Source: Spirochaetaceae bacterium
Lineage (GTDB): Bacteria; Spirochaetota; Spirochaetia; SZUA-6; Bin103
DNA length: 63,101 nt
Direction: 5' to 3'
Assembly (NCBI GenBank): GCA_028820215.1
Contig: JAPPKD010000317.1
Span: 48,765-111,865 of the forward strand
Under the pieces are notes generated by a model that had not been told where the DNA came from, did not search any database, and saw nothing but the letters and a program-made list of their open reading frames with translations. The translations under genes and the position numbers were made by a program. The number at the start of each line of letters is the position of its first letter. The stretch's first letter is position 1. This document shows, piece by piece, positions 27,071 through 36,210 of the stretch.

Positions 27071-27554
27071 AGGACGGGATGGCGACCTGCAGGATGATCA
27101 GGGTGGCGATCAGCGCGAACAAGCCGAAGGTCTCCACCATGACCGGCAGGATCAGCGCGCGCCCGAAGGTGTCCGGCTTCTTGGCCACCGCGCCCATCGA
27201 CGCGACCGCCACCTTTCCCTGCCAGATCGGCGATATGAGCTCGCCGAACATCGCCGGCACACAGGCCGCGAACACCCACAGACCGCTCTTCAGGTCGAGG
27301 TCGACCAGGGCGTTGCCGCTGAGCGCTTCGAGCTTGAGCAGTACCAGGATCGCTACGACCAGCCCGTAGATCGCCTGCGTCGCCGGCAGCGCCTGCAGGA
27401 TCAGCATCAGGCCGAACCGGTCGGGATCTTCCGAGATGACGCCGCCGGCCATCTCGCCGGCCAGGCCGACGCCCACCGACGATCCGTATGCCGCCAGACC
27501 GGCGGCCAGGGCCCCGCCGAGCAGGGCGATCGCAAAGCCGAGAGAGATCTCCAT
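27063..27554 (-). CDS. ntpK: V-type ATPase proteolipid subunit K with Na+-site residues
   Basis: Membrane rotor subunit of 163 residues and four helices (two fused c-type hairpins). The second helix reads LQALPATQAIYG (Leu56, Thr59, Gln60), helix 3 ends WQGKVAVAS (Gln112), and helix 4 has VMVETFGLF (Glu141). These correspond to the Na+ ligands of Enterococcus hirae NtpK (Leu61, Thr64, Gln65, Gln110, Glu139). A Na+-coupled enzyme is therefore the likely reading, by homology only. The gene lies between I and E. Confidence 0.95.
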   Translation of the reverse strand: MEISLGFAIALLGGALAAGLAAYGSSVGVGLAGEMAGGVISEDPDRFGLMLILQALPATQAIYGLVVAILVLLKLEALSGNALVDLDLKSGLWVFAACVPAMFGELISPIWQGKVAVASMGAVAKKPDTFGRALILPVMVETFGLFALIATLIILQVAIPSFV

Positions 27555-27569
27555 CCGTGCCTCCTTAGG

Positions 27570-29606
27570 TCACCGATTCAATATGGTGTCGATGATTCGA
27601 TAGTGCTTGGCTTCGCCGCGCAGCGGGGCGAACGCACGTCCTCCGCCCTCGAAGTACCGCTGGAAGGACTCCAGGTAGTTCAACCGCAGCGAGTGTACGA
27701 AGGCCCCCAGCATGCTGAGAACCAGGTTCAATACGTGGAACAGGACGATGATGAGCACGCCGATAAGCACGCCGATGATCATGGCCGCGCCGCCTTCGGC
27801 GGCGAAGAACAGCCCGCCCATGAGGTTGCCGACCTGGCCGATGAACGCCGAGGTCAGGGCCAGGATTCCCAGCCGCATGTAGGACAGGATGTCCGAGAAG
27901 AACGCCACCAGGCCGTAGTAGCCGACGATCCCGTACAGGGAGACGATCCCGGCCAGGATGCGGCCGATGCGGCCGCCCTGGCGAATGCCGAACAGGACCA
28001 CCACGGCGGCGGCGGCGGCCAGCAGTACCGTGACAGCCGTGTCCAGCGCGGCGGCTCCGGGGCTCGTCGCCGCGACGGCCTTCACGGCGATCCAGAGGAT
28101 CAGCGCAACGAGCAGTGCCAGCCAGGATCCCTGCTCCAGGATGGCGTCGCGACGCTGGCCGGACTTCCAGGCGTTGATCACCCCGGCGACGATCGACGCG
28201 AGCTGAAAGACCACGCCGACGCCGATGGAGAAGGCCATCAGCGGCACGATGTCCACCGTCGGTGTGATGAGCGGCAGAATCCCCAGGATCTTGCCCCCTT
28301 CGGTGCCGGGGCTGGCGCCGAAGAAGCTCCAGGTGAGCACGCCCACCACGATCGAGGCGATGCCCGTGATCACGAACATGCGCAGGAACAGCCGTGTCTC
28401 GCCGGCCGACTCGTAGCGCCGCATCAGCCACAGGCAGAGCAACACCTGCAGCAACCCGTAGCCGGCGTCGCCGAGCGCCAGGGCATAGAACAGCGTCATA
28501 GCGACCGCCACGAACGGGGTCGGGTCGATGCCGAAGTACCTCGGCATGCCGAACATGCGGATCAGGAATTCGAAGGGTCTGATCAAGGTACGATTGTTCA
28601 GGTCGACCGGCGGATCATCGGCCGTCTCCGGCGCCGAGAATCGTGCCCGCGCCCCCGGGCAGGTCTGGGAAAGCACGAGGCGCAGGGGGTCGGCGTGTTC
28701 GCTGCGCACCCAGCCGGTGAGGACCGCGGCGCGCTTCGTGTAGTACAGCCGGCGCCGTGCGTCCTGCTCCGCCCGCTTGCCGGACGCGGCATCGGCGTGC
28801 GCCAGGATCGCGCCGCGGTAACGCTCCGAAGCGGTCACGAACCTGCGCCGCAGCTCGGTGAGCCGGTCGTCGATCTCCGCGATGCGGGCGTCGGTCGCGC
28901 GCATCGCGGCCGACGGGTTCAAGTCGTCGCCGGGCAGGTCGACCACTTCGCCGCGCAGCCGGCGCAGGCCGTCCTGGGCATCGGTGAGCTGCTCGTTCAG
29001 GACGGCCAGCACCCCGTGGCTGTCGCGCTTGCCGGCCGAGACCGGGGCGTAGGCCGCCGACGGTCCGAGCGCCCCGTCGCCGACGGCAGCGGCCAGGGCG
29101 TCGGCGTTGCCGGGCATCCGCACCGGAAGCAGTGTGGTGTGGCGGCCGGTGGACAGGTCCGCCAGGCTCACGCCGAGCGGCTGCCAGGGCTCGAGGTTGG
29201 CCCGGCGCTGCCGCAGGAGCGCCTGCTCCGAGAGCAGTTCGTCGTAGTGGGCGAGCTCCGCGCCGAGCCGGCCGCGCAACTCGGCCACGTCGACGCTTTC
29301 GACCAGGTGCGTGACCTGGTCGCGCGTCCGCGGTGGCGGGGAGCCGAAGAACTCCTCCAGCAACCCCTTCTTGACGGGTGCGAAGCGCTGGAAGAGCTGC
29401 AACAGGAAGTCGATGTCGGCCTGACGACCTGCCGCGCCCGCCTGCGCCACGGGCGCCTCCGCTTCATGCCCGGCGAGCTCTTCATCGAGCCGGTCGTGGA
29501 TGTCGTCGACGTGCAGCAGCCCGGAGCGCTCGAGTCCGGACAGAGCGCTGTCCAGGTCGTCCTTCGGCAGGACGACCTCCACCTTGGTGAGGTCTGCGAT
29601 GGCCAC
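27570..29606 (-). CDS. ntpI: V/A-type ATPase subunit I (a-like)
   Basis: The stator membrane subunit, 678 residues: a soluble N-terminal half with coiled-coil segments (about 1-330), then some seven or eight helices. The region GVVFQLASIVAGVINAWKSG and the C-terminal FHVLNLVLSMLGAFVHSLRLNYLESFQRYFEGGGRAF carry the conserved Arg that faces the K ring and the family's SxRLxYLE.F tail. Preceded closely by the H subunit gene. Confidence 0.95.
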   Translation of the reverse strand: MAIADLTKVEVVLPKDDLDSALSGLERSGLLHVDDIHDRLDEELAGHEAEAPVAQAGAAGRQADIDFLLQLFQRFAPVKKGLLEEFFGSPPPRTRDQVTHLVESVDVAELRGRLGAELAHYDELLSEQALLRQRRANLEPWQPLGVSLADLSTGRHTTLLPVRMPGNADALAAAVGDGALGPSAAYAPVSAGKRDSHGVLAVLNEQLTDAQDGLRRLRGEVVDLPGDDLNPSAAMRATDARIAEIDDRLTELRRRFVTASERYRGAILAHADAASGKRAEQDARRRLYYTKRAAVLTGWVRSEHADPLRLVLSQTCPGARARFSAPETADDPPVDLNNRTLIRPFEFLIRMFGMPRYFGIDPTPFVAVAMTLFYALALGDAGYGLLQVLLCLWLMRRYESAGETRLFLRMFVITGIASIVVGVLTWSFFGASPGTEGGKILGILPLITPTVDIVPLMAFSIGVGVVFQLASIVAGVINAWKSGQRRDAILEQGSWLALLVALILWIAVKAVAATSPGAAALDTAVTVLLAAAAAVVVLFGIRQGGRIGRILAGIVSLYGIVGYYGLVAFFSDILSYMRLGILALTSAFIGQVGNLMGGLFFAAEGGAAMIIGVLIGVLIIVLFHVLNLVLSMLGAFVHSLRLNYLESFQRYFEGGGRAFAPLRGEAKHYRIIDTILNR

Positions 29607-29613
29607 GCGCGGA

Positions 29614-29919
29614 CTACCGCTGTATTCGCTTCAGGATGAGCTGCAGTGCCGCGTCATGGCGGCTGCTCGCGGAGGTTTCCGCCGCTTCGCGCTGCTGACG
29701 CCCGGAGGCGACGATCGTTTCCCGTTCGGCATGGAACTGGCGATCGAGCTCTGCGGTACGCCGTTCCAGCTCGCCATCGAGCTCCGCCGTGAGCTCCTGC
29801 CGGCGTTCGTCGAGTCTGTCGCTCACGGAGGCAAGCAGCTCGGCGGCTTTGGTACGGTAGTCCCGTTCGATGCTCTCGGCGTCTTCCTCCGCCTTCCTCA
29901 CGTCTTTGAGAACGTCCAT
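29614..29919 (-). CDS. V/A-type ATPase subunit H/G (peripheral-stalk coiled coil)
   Basis: A 101-residue, strongly charged single coiled coil (MDVLKDVRKAEEDAESIERDY...), consistent with the AhaH/subunit G partner of subunit E. It is the first gene of the operon, seven bases before subunit I. The order H-I-K-E-C-F-A-B-D matches the arrangement known from Methanosarcina and Thermus rather than the shorter treponemal layout. Confidence 0.85.
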   Translation of the reverse strand: MDVLKDVRKAEEDAESIERDYRTKAAELLASVSDRLDERRQELTAELDGELERRTAELDRQFHAERETIVASGRQQREAAETSASSRHDAALQLILKRIQR

Positions 29920-30029
29920 CGTACCGAGCTCCAGTGGATGTTTTGCCTAAAGGGAAATATCAGGCGGTTGTGCCGCGACAGGCGGCTGGTTGCCCGTAAT
30001 ATGGCCCATCGCATGCCCTTGCGTCAACC

Positions 30030-30656
30030 CTACCACCGGACCGTCAGATCCACCGGGCCGGCCTCCGTCAGGTAGTCGGCGAGCGACCGCGAGAAGCGCG
30101 CGGTGCGGCGGTCGGCGTCGATCGTCCCCCCGTCGGCCGCCTGAATGTCGCGGGGCGCGACCACCACGAACGTCACCCGCGAGTCGCCGGCAAGGTCCTG
30201 CACGAGCTCCACCATGCGCTCGTCCGGCGCGTCGCGGGCGGGCCGCGCGGGCACCACGCGCTGGGCCAGCTCCCCGCCGCCTGCGCCCGTGGCCGTGAAA
30301 GACACCGGCAGGTCCGCGAAACCCGGGACGGCGCGGAGCGCGTCGATGCTGTCGAAATCGATCCGGGCTTCGATGCGCACCTCTTCCTCCCCGTCCGTGC
30401 GCCGGAACCGGCGCAGCCTGACGCCGTCCCCGCCGGCGAGCGACGCCTCGAAGTCCGCCCGGTCGATCGGCAGCGGCATGGCCGGAACGCCTTCGACCGG
30501 GTCCATCAGGGTGGCAGCCTCCCGCGGGACGCGATAGCTGAGCTCCAGGCGGCCGGCGCCGTCGCGCCGCATGACGAAGCGCATCTCGATGTCCACGCAC
30601 GACGTGAGTGTGACGGCCGCCAGGCACACGGCCGCCAGGGAGCGCAACGCGCTCAC
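30030..30656 (-). CDS. Predicted lipoprotein, unknown function
   Basis: No family recognised. From the GTG at 30656 the N-terminus [20 protein letters not shown] is a lipoprotein signal with lipobox LTSC and lipidated Cys20, giving 208 residues. The rest is a beta-rich, charged domain (IEMRFVMRRDGAGRLELSYRV ... DSRVTFVVVAPRDI), reminiscent of spirochaetal lipoproteins of unknown role. The GTG overlaps the stop of the RNase D-like gene (GTGA), so they are coupled. It follows the V-ATPase gap of about 110 bases in which I see no feature. Confidence 0.75.
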   Translation of the reverse strand: MSALRSLAAVCLAAVTLTSCVDIEMRFVMRRDGAGRLELSYRVPREAATLMDPVEGVPAMPLPIDRADFEASLAGGDGVRLRRFRRTDGEEEVRIEARIDFDSIDALRAVPGFADLPVSFTATGAGGGELAQRVVPARPARDAPDERMVELVQDLAGDSRVTFVVVAPRDIQAADGGTIDADRRTARFSRSLADYLTEAGPVDLTVRW

Positions 30657-31267
30657 CGCGGCGCTCCGCCGGCGCGCTCTGCAAGCGTCAGGTAACTCCG
30701 GCGGCACACCCAGGCGTCGGTGGCCGCGTAGCGCTGCTGAGCGGGTGTCAGGCGGCGTTCGGCCCAGTTGGACACCTGCGCGCTCTTGGAGATGCGGATG
30801 CCCAGAAAGTGCGCGGCCTGCCCCCGCACGCTGGAGGGGGAGAATCCCGCATCGCGCACGATGCGGCCGACGTCGATCACTCCGCGGGGCTGTACGCGGT
30901 AGAGCTTGCGAAGCGCGCGCAACTCGTCGGTCGGCGCCTGCGCGGCCTTGACGATCCGTTCCGATTCCAGGAGGGCGCGCAGCGGCGGCGGCACACCCGC
31001 CCAGCGAAGCTGCACCAGCACCGCGTGTTCCTCGGAGGCGAGCTGCAGGACGGCAACCGGATGCCGCTCGCCACGCCGGAACGAGGGACGGGTCTCGGTG
31101 TCCAGCCCCAGCACGCCGACGCCGTCGAAGGCCGCGAGCGCATCGGCGACCGCCTCGGCCGAATCGGCCACGTGGATCGTGCCGGGAAACCAGCCGAGCG
31201 GCAGGGCCGCGATCTGTGCCTTGTCGAGGGTGCGGAGCGGCGGGCGGCTACCGTCCGCCGGGGGCAT
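30653..31267 (-). CDS. RNase D-like 3'-5' exonuclease (DEDDy)
   Basis: A 204-residue nuclease domain with the DEDD catalytic set: [12 protein letters not shown] (first Asp and Glu), [16 protein letters not shown] region, and AAT-type [13 protein letters not shown] (Tyr and last Asp, DEDDy). It lacks the HRDC domains of full-length RNase D. Probably trims RNA 3' ends or acts on DNA. The start overlaps the immunophilin gene by 20 bases. Confidence 0.86.
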   Translation of the reverse strand: MPPADGSRPPLRTLDKAQIAALPLGWFPGTIHVADSAEAVADALAAFDGVGVLGLDTETRPSFRRGERHPVAVLQLASEEHAVLVQLRWAGVPPPLRALLESERIVKAAQAPTDELRALRKLYRVQPRGVIDVGRIVRDAGFSPSSVRGQAAHFLGIRISKSAQVSNWAERRLTPAQQRYAATDAWVCRRSYLTLAERAGGAPR

Positions 31268-32357
31268 CGACCGGAAACCGCAGCAACTCGACGTCGAAGA
31301 TCAGGTAGGCGCCCGGCGGGATCCTCGCCTGCGGGACGCCGCGGTCTCCGTAGCCGAGCTCCGGCGGCACGATCAGCGTGCGCCGCTCACCCTTGCGCAT
31401 GTCCTGCAGGGCTTCCTGCCAGCCCGGGATGACGCGGTTGACCGGGAACACCGCAGGCGTGCCGCGCTCGCGCGAGCTGTCGAACACCGTGCCGTCCAGC
31501 AGGCTGCCGACGTAGTGAACCTCCACGTACGTGGCGGGCCCGGGCCGTTCCTCTCCCTCGCCCGCCTTGTCGACCAGGTACCGCAGTCCGCTCTCCGTCA
31601 CCGTGGCGCCGGGCCAGCGGCGGCGCACCTCGGCATCGGCCTCCGCACGGGCCGCGGCCGCACGCTCGGCGGCCCGTTCCGGGGCGCTGCCGCGCAAGTC
31701 GTCGAACATGCGCTGGTCGACCCGAAAGCCGTCAGCCGACGGTCCGATGCGGAGGATGCGCAGTTTCTCGATCCTGTCCCCCTGGCGGATGGCGTCGACC
31801 ACGTCCTGACCGGACACGACGTAGCCGAACACGGCGTGGCGATCGTCAAGCCACGGCGTCTCCACGTGGGTGATGAAGAACTGGCTGCCGTTGGTGTTGG
31901 GACCGGCGTTGGCCATCGAAAGGGTGCCGGGTCGGTCGTGGCGGAGCGACTGGTCGATCTCGTCCGGGAACTGATAGCCCGGGCCCCCGCGGCCGGAGCC
32001 GGTCGGGTCGCCGCCCTGGATCATGAATTCGTCGATCACGCGATGGAAGATCAGTCCGTCGTAGTACGGCCCCGCCTCCTTGCCGCTGAACTCGATCGTT
32101 CCTTCCGCCAAGCCGACGAAGTTGGCGACGGTCAGCGGCACCTTCTCGTGCTCCAGACGCAGGATGATCGTCCCGCGGTTGGTCGCCATCTCGGCATACA
32201 GGCCGGGTTCCAGGTCGCCCGCGGCGCTTCCCTCATCTGCCTGGCAGGCGACGGCCAGCAGCGCTGCAAGACCGGCGCCGCCGATCCGCGCAGTCAGGCG
32301 CCGGGCGCCCGGGGTTCGATCGCTTGAAGTCGGTTTCGGGTCGTTCACGGGCGCCAT
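31248..32357 (-). CDS. Lipoprotein with cyclophilin and FKBP domains (dual immunophilin)
   Basis: A 369-residue peptidyl-prolyl isomerase. An N-terminal signal ends LAALLAVAC with possible lipidated Cys38. Residues about 55-205 form a bacterial cyclophilin ([38 protein letters not shown]). After a charged Ala/Arg helix, residues about 260-360 form an FKBP ([46 protein letters not shown]). Two unrelated prolyl isomerases in one exported protein are rare; cyclophilin-FKBP order is described in a few spirochaetes and flavobacteria. Likely acts on proteins outside the inner membrane. Confidence 0.93.
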   Translation of the reverse strand: MAPVNDPKPTSSDRTPGARRLTARIGGAGLAALLAVACQADEGSAAGDLEPGLYAEMATNRGTIILRLEHEKVPLTVANFVGLAEGTIEFSGKEAGPYYDGLIFHRVIDEFMIQGGDPTGSGRGGPGYQFPDEIDQSLRHDRPGTLSMANAGPNTNGSQFFITHVETPWLDDRHAVFGYVVSGQDVVDAIRQGDRIEKLRILRIGPSADGFRVDQRMFDDLRGSAPERAAERAAAARAEADAEVRRRWPGATVTESGLRYLVDKAGEGEERPGPATYVEVHYVGSLLDGTVFDSSRERGTPAVFPVNRVIPGWQEALQDMRKGERRTLIVPPELGYGDRGVPQARIPPGAYLIFDVELLRFPVDAPGGR

Positions 32358-32466
32358 TCTACGTCAGACGTGCCCGGCCGTCGCGTCCGCCGGACGACGC
32401 GACAGCCTCGTACGTGATTGACGGCGGGCGGAGGCATCCTCGACCCTGCACGAAAGGAGTCCTGTG

Positions 32467-33192
32467 ATGCCGCTACTCTCCGGGAAGGTTGCCGTCGTAA
32501 CCGGCAGCGGGCGCGGGATCGGCCGCGCCATCGCCATCGCCTACGCCGCCGAAGGGGCGGATCTGGTCCTCGCCGCGCGCAGCGCCGCGGAGCTGGAGGC
32601 CGTCGCCGCGGAGGCCCGCGCCCTCGGCCGCCGCGCCATCGCGGTTCGCACGGACGTTACGCGGCGCGGGGCGGTGGAAGATCTGGCCGGCGCCGTCCGG
32701 ACCGCGTTCGGCCGCCTGGACATTCTGGTCAACAACGCGGGCGGGGGGCTGGAGCACAAGGGCATTCTGGACAGCGACCCCGACCTCTGGGTCGAGGACG
32801 TCACGGTCAATTGCGTCAGCGCCTACCTGGTGTCGCGGGCGCTGCTGCTGCTGATGGTGGAGTCCGGGGGCGGCCGGGTGATCAACGTGGGCTCGGGCAT
32901 GGGCCACCGGCCGACGGCGAACGGCTGCGCTTATCACGTGGGCAAGGCCGGCCTGTGGATGTTCACGCGCTGCCTGGCCGAGGAAGTCTGGCAGCACAAC
33001 ATCACGGTCAACGAGCTCATTCCCGGGCCCGTGGCCACCCGGCTCACGGCCTCCAGCGGGCCGCCACCCTACTCCGACAGCGAGGTGATGAAGGAGCCGG
33101 AGGACGTGGCTCCGCTGGCGCTGTTCCTGGCCACCCAGCCGGACCACGGCCCGACCGCGCAGAGCTTCAGCCTGACCCGCCGGTCGATCTGA
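32467..33192 (+). CDS. Short-chain dehydrogenase/reductase
   Basis: Classical SDR of about 241 residues: cofactor motif TGSGRGIG (about 12-19), NNAGGG, and catalytic Ser followed by YHVGK (Tyr-x3-Lys). The C-terminus ends shortly after the substrate-loop region (LTASSGPPPYS). Starts after AAAGGAG seven bases upstream of the ATG (a GTG one codon earlier is too close). Substrate unknown. Divergent from the immunophilin lipoprotein gene. Confidence 0.9.
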   Translation: MPLLSGKVAVVTGSGRGIGRAIAIAYAAEGADLVLAARSAAELEAVAAEARALGRRAIAVRTDVTRRGAVEDLAGAVRTAFGRLDILVNNAGGGLEHKGILDSDPDLWVEDVTVNCVSAYLVSRALLLLMVESGGGRVINVGSGMGHRPTANGCAYHVGKAGLWMFTRCLAEEVWQHNITVNELIPGPVATRLTASSGPPPYSDSEVMKEPEDVAPLALFLATQPDHGPTAQSFSLTRRSI

Positions 33193-33224
33193 CCCGCCGG
33201 GCCGCGACCCTGGTACGATTCGGA

Positions 33225-33866
33225 ATGAAGGCGTGGGACGACGCGTGGAAGACCGAGGCAGGCCGCGCCTACTGGTCGAAGCCGGATCCGCTGGTGTCGG
33301 AGCTCATCCCACGGTGGCAGCGAGACGGCGTGCGCACGGTCCTGGACCTGGGCTTCGGCGTCGGGCGGCACGCGATTCTGTGCGCCGCGGCCGGGTTCGA
33401 GGTCTACGGCCTGGACTCAAGCCCCAGCGGGCTGGACTTCGCGAGCGCGTGGGCCGAACGGGAAGGGGTGCAGGTGCTGCTGCAGACAGGCGACATGGCG
33501 GCTCTTCCCTTTGTTGACGGGTTCTTCGACCTGATCCTCACCTGGAACGTGATCTACCACGGCACGGCCGAGGTGATCCGTCGCACCGTCGCCGAGATCG
33601 AGCGCTGCCTCGCCCCCGGCGGCGCCCTGCTCTGCACGCTGATCTCCACCCGGCACCATCACCACGGCCGTGGCACGGAGATCGAGCCGGGCACCTTCGT
33701 CGTTCCCGGCGAGACCGAGAAGAGCCATCCCCACCACTACTTCGACCGGGCGGAGATCGACCGCTACCTGCCGGCGTTCGACCTCGTGCGGTGCGAGGAC
33801 GTCGAGCAGGACGGCCCCGGCGGCTACCACTGGCAGGTGCTGGCGCGGCTGCGCGACAACGGATAG
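33225..33866 (+). CDS. Class I SAM-dependent methyltransferase
   Basis: A 213-residue methyltransferase with motif I VLDLGFGVGRHAILCAAAGFE and acidic VYGLDSS, then DLILTWNVIYHGT and the post-motif LAPGGALLCTLIS. The His-rich segment RHHHHGRGTEIEPG and PHHYFDRAEI suggests a metal- or small-thiol/selenium-type detoxifying family member, but the substrate cannot be assigned. Starts 32 bases after the SDR gene. Confidence 0.82.
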   Translation: MKAWDDAWKTEAGRAYWSKPDPLVSELIPRWQRDGVRTVLDLGFGVGRHAILCAAAGFEVYGLDSSPSGLDFASAWAEREGVQVLLQTGDMAALPFVDGFFDLILTWNVIYHGTAEVIRRTVAEIERCLAPGGALLCTLISTRHHHHGRGTEIEPGTFVVPGETEKSHPHHYFDRAEIDRYLPAFDLVRCEDVEQDGPGGYHWQVLARLRDNG

Positions 33867-33876
33867 CCCGGCGGCC

Positions 33877-33918
33877 GTCAGTCGTGGCGGGTCAGTCGTG
33901 GCGGGTCAGTCGTGGCGG
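33877..33918. repeat. Three 14-bp tandem repeats over the MFS stop codon
   Basis: GTCAGTCGTGGCGG is repeated three times without change between the convergent methyltransferase and MFS genes. The TGA of the MFS gene lies in the last copy (33906-33908), whose sequence RHD-stop is thereby copied into the 3' flank. Unit length is not a multiple of three. Confidence 0.95.
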
Positions 33919-35162
33919 AGAGCCTCCGCCGCGGGCTGCGGTGCCCGGATGCCGGCGGCGACCACGGCGGTCACCCCGGCGATCACCGCCGCGGCCACGA
34001 ACACGGACTCGTAGCCGAGCGTCTTCCAGAGCACCCCGCCGGCCAGCGGCACCGTCATGGAGAAGACGTGATCGATGGTCACGCCCATGGACAGGGTCGG
34101 CGACAGGTCCGAGCGGCCGGGCGCCACGCTGCCGGCATACACCGAACGCGCGGAGCCCGCGAAGAACAGCAGGTGGTCGAGCACGTAGGTGGCGCCGACC
34201 ACGATGATCGCCACGCCGGGGACGAACAGGTGCTCGGCGAATCCGTACAGCAGGCAGACCAGCAGCAGAACCAGCGCGTCCACGGTCAGCGTCAGGCGCG
34301 GCCCCACCCGATCGATGACCGCCCCGATCAGCGGCTGCGTGACCAGCCCCGCCCCCGAGAACAGGAACCAGAGCAGCGCCACGGTGCCGAGCGGCTGCTC
34401 GTACACCGTCACCAGCGTCCACAGCGCGAACGTGATGAACACCTGCTTGCGCACCCCGAACAGCGCGCACAGCAGGTAGTAGCGGTTGAAGCGGCGCTCG
34501 AACCGCAGGCGCCGGCGGGTGCCGCGCGCGTGCGGTTGCCCGCGGGTGGCGGCCGTGATGAGCACCGCGGCCGCCAGCGAAAGCGCCGCCCCGGCGATGA
34601 AGTACGGCCGGTAGCCGACGTCGAGCAGCCTGCCGATCGCCAGGATCGCAAGCGCCGCGGCCAGCGCGGCGATGGTCCGCCAGAAGGCGACCCAACCGAG
34701 CCGCCGCCCGGCGCCGGCCAGCCCGCCGGATTCGATGATGATCGACTGCTCCATCACCATCGCCAGGTGCATGCCGGCCGAGTGCACCATCACCAGGCCG
34801 ATGAGCGGGAGCGCCGGGGCAAGCCCGGCGATCGAGTCCGGAATGACGCGCGCGGGCAGCAGCGCCAGCGCCGTCATGCCGACCGCGGTCACCGTTGCCG
34901 CCAGCGCGAACAGGCGCCGCTCGGTCGCCGCCCCCAGCAACACCGCGTAGAACACGACGGCAAAGCCCTGCGACTCGCGCGGGAACTCCAGGAAGCTGCG
35001 GAAGCCGGCGCCCATCCGGAACTGCCCGCGCAGGTAGTGCGGGAAGTTGATCTCGAACAGGGTCATGCCCGCCGAGAACAGCGCGAACGCGCCGATCAGC
35101 ATGACGAAGCGCGTGCCGCCCGCATCGGCGGCGTGCGCGCCCAGGGACCGTATTCGAGTCAA
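33906..35162 (-). CDS. MFS family transporter
   Basis: A 418-residue inner-membrane permease with about twelve helices. Recognisable elements are the N-terminal LFSAGMTLFEINFPHYLRG, the intracellular loop after helix six with basic residues (RGTRRRLRFERRFNRYY), and GAVIDRVGPR-type motif in the C-terminal half. Substrate is not predictable. It converges on the methyltransferase gene with a tandem repeat at the boundary. Confidence 0.8.
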   Translation of the reverse strand: MTRIRSLGAHAADAGGTRFVMLIGAFALFSAGMTLFEINFPHYLRGQFRMGAGFRSFLEFPRESQGFAVVFYAVLLGAATERRLFALAATVTAVGMTALALLPARVIPDSIAGLAPALPLIGLVMVHSAGMHLAMVMEQSIIIESGGLAGAGRRLGWVAFWRTIAALAAALAILAIGRLLDVGYRPYFIAGAALSLAAAVLITAATRGQPHARGTRRRLRFERRFNRYYLLCALFGVRKQVFITFALWTLVTVYEQPLGTVALLWFLFSGAGLVTQPLIGAVIDRVGPRLTLTVDALVLLLVCLLYGFAEHLFVPGVAIIVVGATYVLDHLLFFAGSARSVYAGSVAPGRSDLSPTLSMGVTIDHVFSMTVPLAGGVLWKTLGYESVFVAAAVIAGVTAVVAAGIRAPQPAAEALRHD

Positions 35163-35181
35163 GCTCGGAACGACTGCGGGG

Positions 35182-35928
35182 CTAGGTGAGGTCGACGCTG
35201 GCGGCGCCCACGATCTCCATGGTGACCGGGTCGTGGACGATGCAGATCAGGGACGCCATCGCCAGGTCCACGTCCTCCGGAACCTCCAGCGCGAACGTGC
35301 CGCTGGTCTCCCGCCCGATCCGTCCCAGGTCGTGGTGCGCGCGGACGACCTCGTCATGGCGCAGCGTCTTGCCCCGATTCTCGCCGCGCGGCACGTGGTT
35401 GCCGAGGCCGCGCTCGACGACGATCAGCATCATCGCCGCCCGCCGCGGCGCGTCGCTGACCGAGAAGGAGACGTCCAGGGCTCGCTCGGCGAGGCCGGCG
35501 CTCAGGGTGACCTCCGCCTGCGCCGGCTGCTCCAGCGCCATCTCCGCTTGGTCGAACACGAGCTGCCGCCGCTGCGCGGGCCGCACGATGGTGGTGCCGT
35601 TGACGATGATCTGCGGCGTGTAGGGCCCGCGCTGGCCCAGCGCGCGGGCGTAGCGCCGCTGCCGTTGCGAGTGCTCGGGGTCGCCGAACGGGTCGGGCCA
35701 GCCGAGCCGGTCCCAGTAGTCGACGTGCCACTCGATCGGGATGATGCGAAGGCCGGACTCGCGCGCGTGGGCGCTCAGGTCGCGCAGCACCGCCTCCGCG
35801 CCGGGGCACGAGTTGCACCCCTGGGAGGTGAACAGCTCCACGACCGCGAACGGCTCGCCCGCGACGGCGATGCCGGCGGGAGTGAGCGTGGCGAGCGTGA
35901 CGATCAGGGCAAGCAGGGTCTTTCGCAT
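35182..35928 (-). CDS. DUF1223 thioredoxin-fold secreted protein
   Basis: A 248-residue exported protein: signal peptide MRKTLLALIVTLATLTPAGIAVAG, then the family phrase VVELFTSQGCNSCPGAE with a CNSC pair, WHVDYWDRLGWPDPFG, and GPYTPQIIVNG. DUF1223 domains resemble thioredoxins and have no agreed function. The gene lies five bases after the MoaD-like gene and is followed closely by the MFS gene, all on the minus strand. Confidence 0.88.
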   Translation of the reverse strand: MRKTLLALIVTLATLTPAGIAVAGEPFAVVELFTSQGCNSCPGAEAVLRDLSAHARESGLRIIPIEWHVDYWDRLGWPDPFGDPEHSQRQRRYARALGQRGPYTPQIIVNGTTIVRPAQRRQLVFDQAEMALEQPAQAEVTLSAGLAERALDVSFSVSDAPRRAAMMLIVVERGLGNHVPRGENRGKTLRHDEVVRAHHDLGRIGRETSGTFALEVPEDVDLAMASLICIVHDPVTMEIVGAASVDLT

Positions 35929-35932
35929 GCGG

Positions 35933-36187
35933 TCAGCCTCCGCTTACGGCCGGTACGAACAGGATCGTCTCGGCCTGGTCGATCCGTCGCAGCGACGCCG
36001 CGCGAATGTTGTCGGCGACGATGTCGCCGTCCACGGCCACGGCCGACGTCAGCCGCAGCTCCCGGCCGAGGCCGGGAAACTGCGTGTCCAACTCGTCGAT
36101 GAGGGCGCGCACCGTCGTGGCCGAGCTCTCCACCTCGCCGACGCCGCCGGTAAAGGTCCGGAAGCGAGCCGGAATCTCGACCCGCAC
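35933..36187 (-). CDS. MoaD/ThiS-like small sulfur-carrier protein
   Basis: An 84-residue ubiquitin-fold protein ending in the diglycine SGG that is thiocarboxylated in MoaD and ThiS relatives. VRVEIPARFRTFTGG and LFVPAVSGG are family-typical. It lies 24 bases after the large subunit of a molybdenum hydroxylase, so a role in supplying sulfur for molybdopterin or the sulfido ligand is probable. The start GTG is chosen as the only one fitting the N-terminal strand. Confidence 0.85.
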   Translation of the reverse strand: MRVEIPARFRTFTGGVGEVESSATTVRALIDELDTQFPGLGRELRLTSAVAVDGDIVADNIRAASLRRIDQAETILFVPAVSGG

Positions 36188-36210
36188 GCCGCTACGCCCG
36201 ATCCCCGGCC

